Assembly (NCBI RefSeq): GCF_900107795.1
Contig: NZ_FNRL01000002.1
Location: 310,001 to 374,000 of the forward strand
Reading direction: 5' to 3'
DNA: 64,000 nucleotides
Origin: Chitinophaga terrae (ex Kim and Jung 2007)
GTDB lineage: Bacteria > Bacteroidota > Bacteroidia > Chitinophagales > Chitinophagaceae
The notes beneath the pieces were generated by a model. It had not been told where the DNA came from. It saw nothing but the letters and a program-made list of their open reading frames with translations, and did no database searches. A program made the position numbers and the translations under genes. Shown here one piece after another: positions 1-9,386 of the stretch. Position 1 is the stretch's first letter. The number at the start of each line of letters is the position of its first letter.

Positions 1-1392
1 AGCTACAATTTGCTGATCGCAGATACCATCCCGCTGCAGTACGACTATGTGAACGGTACTACCAGGCCGAAGGTAAGCCAGCACGAACAATTTAAACTGT
101 ATAGCTGGAGGGAAGAGGATATTCCTGCCGTGAAGGATGAGGTTTACATGCCTACGCTCAATGATGTGGGCAAGGTGCTGCACTTGTCGACCGTTAAAAG
201 CTGGGACGTGATAGCTGAATGGTACAGCGATCTGACCAGGTCTCAATCGAAAGATAACTTCGAGATCAGCCAGGTGTTCAATGAGCTGTTTCCTAAAGGA
301 ACCGATAAGTTAGATGACCTAACTAAAGCGAGAACCATCTACGAGTATATCGTGAAGAACATCGCCTATAGTTCTGTATCGTTCCGCCAGGGGGCCTATG
401 TGCCGCAGCGGGCGGCTAAAACGCTGGGTACCAAACTGGGAGATTGTAAAGACCTGTCGACCCTGTTCCTGGCCTTTGCAAAGAAGGCCGGTCTCGAAGC
501 CAACCTGATGCTGGTAAGTACAAATGATTACGGGCGCCAGAACATGCGCTTGCCGTCTATGGATTTCAATCACTGTATCGTGAAATACAAAGCGGGCGGA
601 AAGTATTATTACCTGGAGCTGACAGATAATGCGCTGCCGTTCAATGCGATTGCTACCGGCCTTGCAGGTGCGCAGGTGTTGAATATCCCTTACAATTACA
701 AGCCGGGTGAGAAAATAGAAGTATTGGCAGGCGGTAATGCAGTGAGAAAGCTGTTGTCGAGAGACCTGGATATGGAGGTAGTGGGCAGCGACCTTAAGGT
801 TACTTCCAACAGCGTATATACAGGGGAACTGGCGAGTGAAGTAAGGCACGATTACCAGCATAAGAACCACGACGAATTGAAAGACGCTGTGCAGGAGTAT
901 ATAGGGAAGAAATTCAAGAACCAGGTGGTAGTGGATGATTTCAGGTTTACAAATCTTGACAACCTGGAAGACACGGTAAAGTTTTCTATTTCCTTTACTG
1001 TGAAGAACGATGTGATCAATGTGGGAGATTTCAATATGATCAAGCCTGCGTTGATAGACCAGGTTGCGACGGCCAATATCTTCAAGCCGGAGGCGAGGAG
1101 ATACCCGTTCCAGTACTGGGATTATGAAAATACGGACGATTACCTGACCAGGCTGCATATTAAATTACCTGCCGACAGGCAGTTTGAGCAGATACCCGGC
1201 AATACAACGCTTTCGATGGGCGATATGAAATACGAGTTGAATTTCAGTAAGGAGTCTGACCATAGCCTGGTGGTAAGCCGGAAGTTTACGACCAATAGCA
1301 GTAAGGATATAGAGGCGAAGGATTTTAAGGGGCTGGAAGATTTCTTTACAGGGATTATCAAAGCAGAGCAGAAGTATATATCGTTTAAATAA
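1..1392 (+). CDS. Transglutaminase-like protein (DUF3857/DUF3858 type), 5' end outside window
   Basis: The reading frame is open from the first base, so the N-terminus lies upstream; 463 residues are visible. A transglutaminase core is clear: a Cys in GDCKD (visible residue 149), a His in FNHCIVKY (about 191) and an Asp in ELTDNALPF (about 209) form the expected Cys-His-Asp triad. The flanking beta-rich sequence fits the DUF3857 and DUF3858 regions that bracket this core in large exported Bacteroidota proteins. Such proteins are usually secreted or periplasmic with no defined substrate; the signal peptide would be in the missing part. A terminator follows directly. The fold is secure, the biological role unknown. 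Confidence 0.85.
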   Translation, partial: SYNLLIADTIPLQYDYVNGTTRPKVSQHEQFKLYSWREEDIPAVKDEVYMPTLNDVGKVLHLSTVKSWDVIAEWYSDLTRSQSKDNFEISQVFNELFPKGTDKLDDLTKARTIYEYIVKNIAYSSVSFRQGAYVPQRAAKTLGTKLGDCKDLSTLFLAFAKKAGLEANLMLVSTNDYGRQNMRLPSMDFNHCIVKYKAGGKYYYLELTDNALPFNAIATGLAGAQVLNIPYNYKPGEKIEVLAGGNAVRKLLSRDLDMEVVGSDLKVTSNSVYTGELASEVRHDYQHKNHDELKDAVQEYIGKKFKNQVVVDDFRFTNLDNLEDTVKFSISFTVKNDVINVGDFNMIKPALIDQVATANIFKPEARRYPFQYWDYENTDDYLTRLHIKLPADRQFEQIPGNTTLSMGDMKYELNFSKESDHSLVVSRKFTTNSSKDIEAKDFKGLEDFFTGIIKAEQKYISFK

Positions 1393-1414
1393 ACATTATA
1401 ATTTTATTGAATAG

Positions 1415-1446
1415 AAGGGCCTGTACAAACGGGCCCTTTTCTTTTT
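1415..1446 (+). terminator. Intrinsic terminator after the transglutaminase-like gene
   Basis: A 7-bp stem AAGGGCC/GGCCCTT (1415-1421 with 1432-1438) with a 10-nt loop is followed by a T-rich run. It lies 23 nt after the stop codon. The rest of the gap to atpB (about 180 nt) is AT-rich and shows only the atpB promoter box. Confidence 0.85.
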
Positions 1447-1629
1447 CTGAGGATAATAAGGTATATAGAAAAAACATATATAACAGACTTTTTGGCGAGC
1501 CTAAAAATCGGGGTTAAAATTTCGAAAAAAAGCCAACAATTTTTGGCCTATAATACACTGATTATCAAATCTGTTACAATATATCTTTCTTTTTTTTCGT
1601 AGTCGCCTATTTTTAAAACTAAAAACGAG

Positions 1630-1637
1630 TATCTTTG
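1630..1637 (+). promoter_or_regulatory. -7 promoter box for the atp operon
   Basis: TATCTTTG matches the Bacteroidota -7 consensus TAnnTTTG and ends 19 nt before the GTG at 1657. No clear TTG -33 element is seen. Confidence 0.5.
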
Positions 1638-1656
1638 CGCAAAATTTCAGAAAACG

Positions 1657-2823
1657 GTGATTTCTTTCAATTGGTTAAAACATAGAATGGTAGCACTTGT
1701 GATGGTAATAGGCCTTCACGGTATTAGTAATTTTTCCTTTGCAGAGGAAGCGCATCCGGCGGCAGCAACTGAGGAAGCTCATGAGCAGCATGCGGGAGAA
1801 GAGCCGAAGAAGGGTTTTGATGCAAAAGAAGTTATTCTCGGTCACGTTAAAGATGCCCATGACTGGCACTTTTTCAGTATGGGCGATACCCACGTAACCA
1901 TTCCGTTGCCGGTAATCTTGTATAGTCCTACCCGTGGTCTTTCTGTGTTTTCATCTTCCAAATTCCATCATGGTCATGAATCGCATGATGGTTACCGTTT
2001 GGTTGATCAGCATTATGTACATGAAAAAGGATTAGATCCTGCCAAATACCCAACCGGTACTATTATCGCGGTAGACGAGAATAACAACCCGGTTGAAGAG
2101 AAATTCTACGATTTCTCTATGACAAAGAACATCACTTCTATGATCATTGCGGCTGTTTTGCTGCTTGTGATCATGTTGAGTGTGGCAAAAGCTTACAAGA
2201 CCCGTGGTTCCAAGAAAGCGCCTAAAGGCTTGCAAAGCCTGCTGGAGCCGGTGATCATCTTTATCCGTGATGAAGTGGTAAAGCCTAACATCCCTGGTAA
2301 AAAGGCTGAAAAATTCACTCCATTTATCCTGACTGTTTTCTTCTTTATCCTGATAAACAACCTGTTGGGCTTATTACCGGGTTCAGCTAACGTAACCGGT
2401 AACCTGGCTGTAACATTTGCATTGGCGCTGATCAGCTTTATTGTGACAATGTTATCTACCAACAAACATTTCTGGGCTCACATCCTGAATCCGCCGGTTC
2501 CGTTCCTGATGAAATTCATCCTGGCGCCAGTGGAGCTGATCGGGGTGTTCACCAAGCCGGTATCATTGATGATCCGGTTGTTTGCCAACATCATGGCGGG
2601 TCACATCATCATCTTAAGTATTATTTCCCTTGTTTTCATATTTGGAGCAATAAACGCGGTAACTGGTTACCTGTTCCTGCCTGTAACAATTGGTTTCAAC
2701 ATCGTGATGATGATGCTGGAATTACTGGTAGCATTCATCCAGGCATTTATCTTTGCCAACCTGACTGCAGTATTTATTGGTCAATCTATGGAAGGTGCGC
2801 ACGATGAGGCACACCACCACTAA
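1657..2823 (+). CDS. atpB: ATP synthase F0 subunit a
   Basis: This is the membrane stator subunit of the F-type ATP synthase, carrying the proton half-channels next to the c-ring. At 388 residues it is longer than the E. coli protein (about 270) because of a signal peptide and a His- and Glu-rich exported segment of roughly 120 residues before the first helix of the conserved core. The essential Arg lies in VSLMIRLFANIMAGH (R307). The GTG at 1657 is chosen because it keeps a basic n-region (KHR) ahead of the hydrophobic signal core; the ATG at 1687 would drop it. The C-terminus is again His-rich (DEAHHH). It is first in the operon atpB-E-F-H-A, 38 nt before atpE. Confidence 0.95.
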   Translation: MISFNWLKHRMVALVMVIGLHGISNFSFAEEAHPAAATEEAHEQHAGEEPKKGFDAKEVILGHVKDAHDWHFFSMGDTHVTIPLPVILYSPTRGLSVFSSSKFHHGHESHDGYRLVDQHYVHEKGLDPAKYPTGTIIAVDENNNPVEEKFYDFSMTKNITSMIIAAVLLLVIMLSVAKAYKTRGSKKAPKGLQSLLEPVIIFIRDEVVKPNIPGKKAEKFTPFILTVFFFILINNLLGLLPGSANVTGNLAVTFALALISFIVTMLSTNKHFWAHILNPPVPFLMKFILAPVELIGVFTKPVSLMIRLFANIMAGHIIILSIISLVFIFGAINAVTGYLFLPVTIGFNIVMMMLELLVAFIQAFIFANLTAVFIGQSMEGAHDEAHHH

Positions 2824-2834
2824 TGAAATCGTAA

Positions 2835-3119
<285 letters not shown>

Positions 3120-3130
3120 GCCAAACTCTT

Positions 3131-3250
3131 TACTGCATCCGGCGCACAGGGCAATGGATGCAGTAATACCTAGGAGAGATTTGATGATTTTTTGATGAAG
3201 AGATAATCGATATCAAAAAGTTCCGGGAGTCTCGACCATTCAAAAAATCA
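3131..3250 (+). promoter_or_regulatory. Two inverted repeats between atpE and atpF
   Basis: The first is a perfect 10-bp stem, TACTGCATCC (3131-3140) with its complement at 3156-3165, loop 15 nt, and no T-run after it. The second is a perfect 11-bp pair, TGATTTTTTGA (3185-3195) with 3240-3250, enclosing 44 nt. They fit RNA structures that stabilise or process the atpE message rather than a plain terminator. Only the base pairing is seen directly. Confidence 0.55.
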
Positions 3251-3282
3251 AGCAATCAAACAACTATCAAAATTCAAATAAT

Positions 3283-3777
3283 ATGGATCTGTTACAACCC
3301 GCTTTAGGCTTGTTTCTTATTTCATTGATCATTTTCATCATCGTATTCCTGATCCTGAAAAAATTTGCCTGGACTCCCATCCTTTCTACACTGAAAGAAA
3401 GAGAAGGTTCAATTGCCGACTCTATTGCTACGGCTGAAAGAGTGAAAGAAGAAATGGCTCAAATGAAAGCAGAACACGAACATGTTCTTGCAGAAGCAAA
3501 GGCAGAAAGAAGCAAGATCCTGAAAGAGGCAAAAGAGGCGAAAGATATGATCATCAGCGAAGCTAAAACTCAGGCTCAGGCTGAAGCTAAAAAGATCATC
3601 AGTGAAGCATATGCCGCTATCGAAAACCAGAAGATGGCTGCATTGACAGACGTTAAAAACCAGGTTGGTACCCTCGTAATCGAAGTAGCAGAAAAAGTGC
3701 TGAGAAAAGAACTGTCCGACAAAGCAGCTCAGGAAGGTTACGTGAAACAACTGGCAGAAGAAATCAAATTGAACTAA
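3283..3777 (+). CDS. atpF: ATP synthase F0 subunit b
   Basis: The 164-residue protein has one N-terminal membrane helix (about residues 8-28), then a long Glu/Lys/Ala-rich coiled coil that forms the peripheral stalk joining F0 to F1. Length and layout are normal for a bacterial subunit b, and only one b-type gene is present here, so a homodimer is expected. It lies 29 nt before atpH. The longer gap to atpE (163 nt) carries paired inverted repeats. Confidence 0.95.
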   Translation: MDLLQPALGLFLISLIIFIIVFLILKKFAWTPILSTLKEREGSIADSIATAERVKEEMAQMKAEHEHVLAEAKAERSKILKEAKEAKDMIISEAKTQAQAEAKKIISEAYAAIENQKMAALTDVKNQVGTLVIEVAEKVLRKELSDKAAQEGYVKQLAEEIKLN

Positions 3778-3806
3778 GAATCAGCGTTAGCTAAAAGCTT
3801 TTTTAT

Positions 3807-4367
3807 ATGCAGAATCCCCGTTTAGCATCCAGGTATGCAAAGGCATTGATAGATCTGGCTCAGGAACTGAACCAGCTGGAAGCGGTGAATACCGATATGC
3901 TGTACTTACATCAGGTACTGAAAAGCAGTGCCGACCTGGCGAGTTTGCTGAAAAGCCCTATCATTAAGGCTGATAAAAAGCAAAAGATCCTGGCGGCTGT
4001 ATTCAATGGCAAACTGGGCAACACTACCAGCTCTTTCATCAACCTGCTGGTAAACAAAGGCCGTGAAGGCGATCTGTATGAAATAACCGGTGAATTTAAC
4101 CGCCAGTACATGGCACTGAAAAACATCGGTAAAGTAAAGATCACTACTGCTATTCCTTTGGATGCTGCTACGCTGGAAGTTATCCGCCAGAAAGTGGCCG
4201 CTCAGAGCTCACAGGAGATCGTGCTGGAATCAGCCGTTAATCCTGACCTGATCGGCGGTTTCGTACTGGAAACAAACGATCAGCTGATCGACGCTTCTGT
4301 ACTCCGCGATCTGAAGGATATCAAACAACAATTCTCTAAGAACGTTTACGTATCAGATTTACGTTAA
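3807..4367 (+). CDS. atpH: ATP synthase F1 subunit delta
   Basis: The 186-residue protein is an OSCP/delta subunit: a helical N-terminal domain that binds the tip of subunit alpha and a C-terminal domain that binds the b stalk. The start at 3807 gives the family-like N-terminus MQNPRLASRYAKALIDLA. The near-C-terminal segment PDLIGGFVLE matches the conserved delta signature. It sits between atpF and atpA as in most Bacteroidota. Confidence 0.95.
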   Translation: MQNPRLASRYAKALIDLAQELNQLEAVNTDMLYLHQVLKSSADLASLLKSPIIKADKKQKILAAVFNGKLGNTTSSFINLLVNKGREGDLYEITGEFNRQYMALKNIGKVKITTAIPLDAATLEVIRQKVAAQSSQEIVLESAVNPDLIGGFVLETNDQLIDASVLRDLKDIKQQFSKNVYVSDLR

Positions 4368-4449
4368 TCAATACAGCAGCCGCTGCGTACACGCAAAGCT
4401 GTTGTCGTTATTCTAAATTTTTTAACGACTTTTTTTTAAACACATAACT

Positions 4450-6027
4450 ATGGTTGACATTAAACCAGATGAAATTTCGGCGATATTACGCCAGCAGTTA
4501 AGCAACTTCAATGCTTCTGCCGACCTCGAAGAGGTAGGTACCGTATTGCAGGTGGGCGATGGTATTGCCCGTATCTACGGTTTAGGAAATGTAGCCTACG
4601 GTGAACTTGTTGAATTCGGCAATGGCGTTAAAGCAATTGCACTGAACCTGGAAGAAGATAACGTAGGTGTGGTATTAATGGGTGAATCAGCAGGTATTAA
4701 AGAAGGTGATAAAGTACGTCGTACCAAGAAAATCGCATCTATCAATGTAGGTGAAGGAATGATTGGCCGCGTTGTTAATACCCTGGGCGAACCTATCGAT
4801 GGTAAAGGCCCTATCAAAGGTGAAACGTACGAAATGCCATTAGAGCGTAAAGCTCCTGGCGTATTGTTCCGTGAGCCGGTTAAAGAACCAATGCAAACAG
4901 GTGTGAAAGCGATCGACGCGATGATCCCTATTGGCCGTGGTCAACGTGAATTGGTGATCGGTGACCGTCAGACCGGTAAAACTGCCATCTGTATCGATAC
5001 CATCATCAACCAGAAAGAATTCTACGAAGCAGGTAAACCTGTTTATTGTATATATGTTGCAATTGGTCAGAAAGCCTCTACTGTTGCCGGCGTAATGAAA
5101 ACATTACAGGAAGCAGGTGCAATGGCTTATACTACCATCGTTGCTGCTAGCGCTGCTGATCCGGCTCCGTTACAGTTCTACGCTCCTTTCGCTGGTGCTG
5201 CAATCGGTGAATTCTTCCGTGACAGCGGTCGCCCTGCCCTCATCGTATATGATGACCTGTCTAAACAGGCAGTTGCTTACCGCGAGGTATCCCTGCTGCT
5301 GAAACGCCCTCCTGGCCGTGAAGCTTATCCTGGTGACGTATTCTACCTGCATAGCCGTTTGCTCGAGCGCGCTGCAAAGATCATCAACAAAGATGAGATC
5401 GCACGCCAGATGAACGACCTGCCTGAATCTATCAAACACCTGGTAAAAGGCGGCGGTTCCCTGACAGCTTTGCCTATCATCGAAACACAGGCTGGTGACG
5501 TATCCGCTTACATCCCTACCAACGTAATCTCCATCACCGATGGTCAGATCTTCCTGGAAAGTAACCTGTTCAACGCAGGTATCCGCCCGGCGATCAACGT
5601 AGGTATCTCCGTAAGTCGTGTAGGTGGTAACGCGCAGATCAAATCCATGAAAAAAGTATCCGGTACCCTGAAACTCGATCAGGCCCAATACCGCGAAATG
5701 GAAGCGTTCTCCAAATTCGGCGGTGACCTCGATGCTGCTACCAAAGCCGTTATCGACAAAGGTCAGCGTAACGTGGAAATCCTGAAACAACCTCAGTTCT
5801 CTCCATATACCGTAGAAAAGCAAATCGCTATCATCTACCTGGGAACTAACGGTCTGTTACGCGACGTTCCGGTTAAACAAGTACGCGCTTTCGAAGAAGC
5901 TTTCCTGAACGAAATGAGCGTTCGTCTGCCTGATGTACTGGCCGAATTCAAAAAAGGTAATTTGCCTGAAGATGGTATCAAGAAAATGGTTACCCTGGCA
6001 AATGAACTGAAGCCTCGCTTCGCATAA
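4450..6027 (+). CDS. atpA: ATP synthase F1 subunit alpha
   Basis: At 525 residues this is a full-length non-catalytic nucleotide-binding subunit of F1. It shows the N-terminal beta-barrel, a Walker A motif GDRQTGKT (171-178) and the ATP synthase alpha/beta signature region around [14 protein letters not shown]. It is the last gene of this cluster: a hairpin terminator follows 29 nt after the stop and the next gene is a TonB receptor. The gamma, beta and epsilon genes are not in the window; gamma often follows alpha in related genomes. Confidence 0.98.
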   Translation: MVDIKPDEISAILRQQLSNFNASADLEEVGTVLQVGDGIARIYGLGNVAYGELVEFGNGVKAIALNLEEDNVGVVLMGESAGIKEGDKVRRTKKIASINVGEGMIGRVVNTLGEPIDGKGPIKGETYEMPLERKAPGVLFREPVKEPMQTGVKAIDAMIPIGRGQRELVIGDRQTGKTAICIDTIINQKEFYEAGKPVYCIYVAIGQKASTVAGVMKTLQEAGAMAYTTIVAASAADPAPLQFYAPFAGAAIGEFFRDSGRPALIVYDDLSKQAVAYREVSLLLKRPPGREAYPGDVFYLHSRLLERAAKIINKDEIARQMNDLPESIKHLVKGGGSLTALPIIETQAGDVSAYIPTNVISITDGQIFLESNLFNAGIRPAINVGISVSRVGGNAQIKSMKKVSGTLKLDQAQYREMEAFSKFGGDLDAATKAVIDKGQRNVEILKQPQFSPYTVEKQIAIIYLGTNGLLRDVPVKQVRAFEEAFLNEMSVRLPDVLAEFKKGNLPEDGIKKMVTLANELKPRFA

Positions 6028-6055
6028 GTAATGTAATTACATCGCTTAATATAAT

Positions 6056-6089
6056 ATAAAAGCCGCTGTCTTCTGGCAGTGGCTTTTAT
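6056..6089 (+). terminator. Terminator closing the atp operon
   Basis: The stem ATAAAAGCCGCTG (6056-6068) pairs with 6077-6089 through one G-U pair, with an 8-nt loop. The A-rich left side and T-rich right side would allow termination on either strand. Confidence 0.9.
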
Positions 6090-6102
6090 ATTTAAATTTG
6101 TT

Positions 6103-6133
6103 TTGGTTTATAATGTAAACTAGTTTATTTTTG
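6103..6133 (+). promoter_or_regulatory. Promoter of the TonB receptor operon
   Basis: TTG at 6103-6105, 20 nt spacing, then TATTTTTG at 6126-6133. Both elements match the Bacteroidota TTG / TAnnTTTG promoter, and the box ends 17 nt before the ATG at 6151. Confidence 0.65.
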
Positions 6134-6150
6134 GTTAACAATTCCAGAAC

Positions 6151-8307
6151 ATGACCAAAGTCTTTACCCCGCTTTTTATCTTTATTTGTTGTCCCCTGCT
6201 CTCCATAGCTCAATATGTTATCAGCGGAAAGGTAACAGATGCTAAAAAACATCCGCTACCAGGTGTGAATATCTCCGTCAAAGATTCATACGACGGCGCT
6301 ACCTCCAAACCAGACGGCACTTTTTCCTTTACTACATCCGAAAAAGGAGAGGTAATACTGGTAGCCGCATTGATGAACTTCCAGACGCTGGAAATGAAAG
6401 TCAACACCGGCGCTGGCCAACAACTGAACATCGTCCTGAAAGAATCGGCCAGCGCCCTCCGGGTTGTTACCATCTCGGCCGGCAGCTTTGAAGCCAGCGA
6501 CGATAAAAAAGGAACCGTACTGAAACCTCTCGATATCGTTACCACAGCCGGCGCAGGCGCAGATATAGTAAATGCCATCAAAACCCTGCCCGGCGCCCAA
6601 CAAACAAACGACAGGGAAGGCCTCTTCGTTCGCGGCGGAACAGGTTACGAAACCCAAACCCTGATCGACGGCATGCTGGTAAGGAATCCTTTCTTCAGCA
6701 GCCTGCCCGATGTGCCCGGCCGGGGTAGGTTTTCCCCCTTCCTTTTCAAAGGCACTACCTTTAGCAGCGGAGGCTATTCGGCACAATACGGTCAAGGTCT
6801 TTCGTCTGCCCTGATACTCGAATCCACTGACCTGCCCGACCGCTCTTCTTCTTCCCTGGGCCTGTCGGTGATCGGCGTCAGCGGAGGACTTGAACACCTG
6901 GCAAAAGACAAGAAAGCATCCTACGGCGTGGAAGCTGACTATACAAATCTTTCCCCTTACTTCGGCGTGGTAAAGCCCACTCAAACCCTTTCGCTGGGCC
7001 CTGAGATCATAGGTACCTCCGCCAACTTCAGGATCAAAACCTCCTCAACAGGGATACTTAAATTCTACGGCTACGGCAACTGGAGCAAAATGGGTTTCGA
7101 TAATAACAGTATCGAATATCCCGGCAATACCGAATCGTTTAAGCTGCGTAACAATAACGTATATACGAACCTTACCTACAAGGAAAAGATCGGCGATGGC
7201 TGGCACTTATACATCGGCGCATCCTACAGTGTGAACAACGACAATATCCATACGGATACCCTGCAGAAAAACCCGGCGCCTACGCTTATCAAGGTAAGAT
7301 CTGAACTCAGCCAGGGGCGGGTCATGATTTCCCGCAACCTGGGGCAGTTCTCGGTATTGCGAATGGGAACCGAATACCAATATGCTGTGGAACGCTCTGC
7401 ATTCAATAGCTATTCTGCTAATTACACGGATAATTACAACGCAGGCTTCATCGAAGGAGATATCTATATCACGCCAAGCCTGGTAGGCCGCGTAGGCGGC
7501 CGGCTGGAGCACAGCTCAGTGATCGAAAAGTGGAACCTGGCGCCCCGCGTATCACTGGCCTATAAAGTGAGCAATTACAGCCAGTTTTCCGTTGCCTACG
7601 GCGATTATTACCAGAAGCCGGAGCCGCAGTACCTGCGGGTCGACAGGGGCCTGGATTACATGAAGGCAACCCACTATATTGTTAGCTTCCAGCGGGTGGC
7701 CAGCGATTACACCTTCAGAACGGAAGTGTTTTATAAGAAGTATAATAACCTTGTTAAGACGACGCCTTCTTACAGCAATAACGGCGACGGATATGCGCAA
7801 GGCGTTGAAATATTCTGGCGGGATCGCAAGACCATCAAAAACGCAGATTACTGGATTTCTTATTCCTACCTCGATACCAAGCGGAATTACCTGAACTACC
7901 CGTTCAGGGTACAACCCGACTTTGCCGCCACACATACTGCCAGCGTTGTTTACAAACACTTTATTTCAAAGATCAAGACAAACCTGGGAGCAACTTATTC
8001 ATTTGCTACCGGCCGGCCTTATTACAATCCTAACCTGCCGCCGGATAAGTTTATGTCCGAGAAAACAATTTCTTATAATTCGCTGGGCTTAAGCGCCAGC
8101 TATCTTACCAATATTCATAAAGCCTTTACCATCTTTGTACTATCAGTAACCAATGTGATCGGCAACAAACAGGTGTTTGGTTACCGCTATTCCACCGATG
8201 GATTGAGGCGCAGCGAAATAGTGCCAAATGTGCCAAGATTCATCTACCTGGGTATGTTCATGAACTTTGGAATAGACAGGCGGCAGGATGTTATTAATAA
8301 CCTTTAA
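6151..8307 (+). CDS. TonB-dependent outer membrane receptor with carboxypeptidase-like regulatory domain
   Basis: The 718-residue protein has a signal peptide (cleavage likely after SIAQ), then a CarboxypepD_reg-like domain (ISGKVTDAKKHPLPGVNISV), a plug domain (IKTLPGAQQTNDREGLFVRGG, about 142-162) and a C-terminal beta-barrel rich in aromatic strands. It should import a ligand across the outer membrane using TonB. There is no SusD-like partner, so a glycan uptake system of the SusCD kind is unlikely; a metal chelate, cofactor or peptide is possible but not shown. Two genes follow closely: a secreted helical protein (12 nt) and a winged-helix regulator. Confidence 0.92.
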   Translation: MTKVFTPLFIFICCPLLSIAQYVISGKVTDAKKHPLPGVNISVKDSYDGATSKPDGTFSFTTSEKGEVILVAALMNFQTLEMKVNTGAGQQLNIVLKESASALRVVTISAGSFEASDDKKGTVLKPLDIVTTAGAGADIVNAIKTLPGAQQTNDREGLFVRGGTGYETQTLIDGMLVRNPFFSSLPDVPGRGRFSPFLFKGTTFSSGGYSAQYGQGLSSALILESTDLPDRSSSSLGLSVIGVSGGLEHLAKDKKASYGVEADYTNLSPYFGVVKPTQTLSLGPEIIGTSANFRIKTSSTGILKFYGYGNWSKMGFDNNSIEYPGNTESFKLRNNNVYTNLTYKEKIGDGWHLYIGASYSVNNDNIHTDTLQKNPAPTLIKVRSELSQGRVMISRNLGQFSVLRMGTEYQYAVERSAFNSYSANYTDNYNAGFIEGDIYITPSLVGRVGGRLEHSSVIEKWNLAPRVSLAYKVSNYSQFSVAYGDYYQKPEPQYLRVDRGLDYMKATHYIVSFQRVASDYTFRTEVFYKKYNNLVKTTPSYSNNGDGYAQGVEIFWRDRKTIKNADYWISYSYLDTKRNYLNYPFRVQPDFAATHTASVVYKHFISKIKTNLGATYSFATGRPYYNPNLPPDKFMSEKTISYNSLGLSASYLTNIHKAFTIFVLSVTNVIGNKQVFGYRYSTDGLRRSEIVPNVPRFIYLGMFMNFGIDRRQDVINNL

Positions 8308-8319
8308 TCAACACATAAT

Positions 8320-8967
8320 ATGAAACAGATCCTCCTGGCCCTTTTATTATTGGGCAATATGGCAACCGTATCTGCGCAGAGCGAGCGTTATATTGCCGCT
8401 ATGACCAAGCAAACCTCCGACCTCGACAGCGCAGGTACCTTTACCCCTGAAGCGCTTCAGCAGAAAGGCAACACATTTGAACGCATCGCGGATGCCGAGA
8501 AGAATCAATGGCTGCCTTATTACTATGCCGCCTATACGCAGATCATGCAAACTTTCATATTGAAAGATAAGTCGCAGGTTGACCCGTTGGCCGACAAAGC
8601 CTCTGCCAACCTGGATAAGGCGGAAGCGTTAAGCCCAAAGAACAGCGAGATAGCCTGTTTGCGCTCACTGGTAGCTACAGCGCGCCTGTCGGTAGATCCA
8701 ATGACCCGCGGCGCGAAGTTCGGGCCTGAAGCCGGAGCCCAGCTGGCTGCTGCAAAAAGCTTTAACCCTGAAAATCCGCGTGTTTACCTGCTGGAAGGTC
8801 AGGCTTTGCTGTTTACCCCTGAACAATGGGGCGGAAGTAAAACAAAAGCTAAGGAAACGCTGGAACTGGCGCTTTCCAAATTCGCTGCCTTTAAGCCCGA
8901 ATCTGATATAGCGCCGAAGTGGGGAGAGGCTTATGCCCGCCAGCTTTTGCAAAATGCGTCTAAATGA
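8320..8967 (+). CDS. Secreted TPR-like helical protein of unknown function
   Basis: The 215-residue protein begins with a clear signal peptide (MKQILLALLLLGNMATVSAQ, cleaved after SAQ). The rest is Ala-rich and helical with segments such as ANLDKAEALSPKNSEIACL and ARVYLLEGQALL-like stretches that resemble tetratricopeptide repeats. It starts 12 nt after the TonB receptor stop and is very probably co-transcribed, so a periplasmic role tied to that receptor is a fair guess. No catalytic motif was recognised. Confidence 0.75.
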   Translation: MKQILLALLLLGNMATVSAQSERYIAAMTKQTSDLDSAGTFTPEALQQKGNTFERIADAEKNQWLPYYYAAYTQIMQTFILKDKSQVDPLADKASANLDKAEALSPKNSEIACLRSLVATARLSVDPMTRGAKFGPEAGAQLAAAKSFNPENPRVYLLEGQALLFTPEQWGGSKTKAKETLELALSKFAAFKPESDIAPKWGEAYARQLLQNASK

Positions 8968-9009
8968 TCTATTTTGTTGACAGACAGTTATCAATAAACC
9001 TTGGAAAGT

Positions 9010-9306
9010 ATGGATTTTAAAGACCTGGACCCGGTATTACATTCGCAACTCAGGCTGGCAGTGATGTCGTTGCTGTTGAGAGAAGAAGAAGCAGAATTCA
9101 CGTTTCTGAAAGAGAAAACGAATGCGACTGCAGGAAACCTCAGTGTCCAGATCAATAAATTGAGGGATGCAGGTTATATCACCGTGGTAAAGCAGTTTAA
9201 AGACAACTATCCGCAAACGGTTTGCAAGATCACGCCTGTTGGCAGGAAAGCATTCGAAAATTACGTGGCGTCTATTCAATCCTATTTAAATACGGGGAAG
9301 AAGTAG
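9010..9306 (+). CDS. Small winged-helix transcriptional regulator (MarR/ArsR-like)
   Basis: The 98-residue protein is almost entirely one winged helix: a recognition region NATAGNLSVQINKLRDAGYI followed by a wing VVKQFKDNYPQTVCKITPVG. The ATG at 9010 is preferred over a TTG at 9001 because GGAAAG lies just ahead of it. It is the third gene of the TonB receptor group (42 nt after the previous stop) and may regulate that operon. No metal-binding cysteine motif is visible. A strong two-way terminator follows. Confidence 0.8.
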   Translation: MDFKDLDPVLHSQLRLAVMSLLLREEEAEFTFLKEKTNATAGNLSVQINKLRDAGYITVVKQFKDNYPQTVCKITPVGRKAFENYVASIQSYLNTGKK

Positions 9307-9323
9307 CCGTTGCTGCTGATACA

Positions 9324-9365
9324 AAACGAGAAAGGGCATCTACCGGTAGACGCCCTTTCTCGTTT
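9324..9365. terminator. Bidirectional terminator between convergent genes
   Basis: A perfect 14-bp stem, AAACGAGAAAGGGC (9324-9337) with 9352-9365, encloses a small second palindrome around ACCGGT. It serves both the winged-helix gene and pdxA. Confidence 0.92.
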
Positions 9366-9386
9366 ATATTTTTATCAAATACCGGA

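Noticed and set aside
319-1158. 279-codon minus-strand frame
   Set aside because: It is antisense to the transglutaminase-like gene, which carries the full catalytic triad.
6151-8307. SusC of a polysaccharide locus
   Set aside because: There is no SusD-like gene next to it, and the receptor is shorter than typical SusC proteins.
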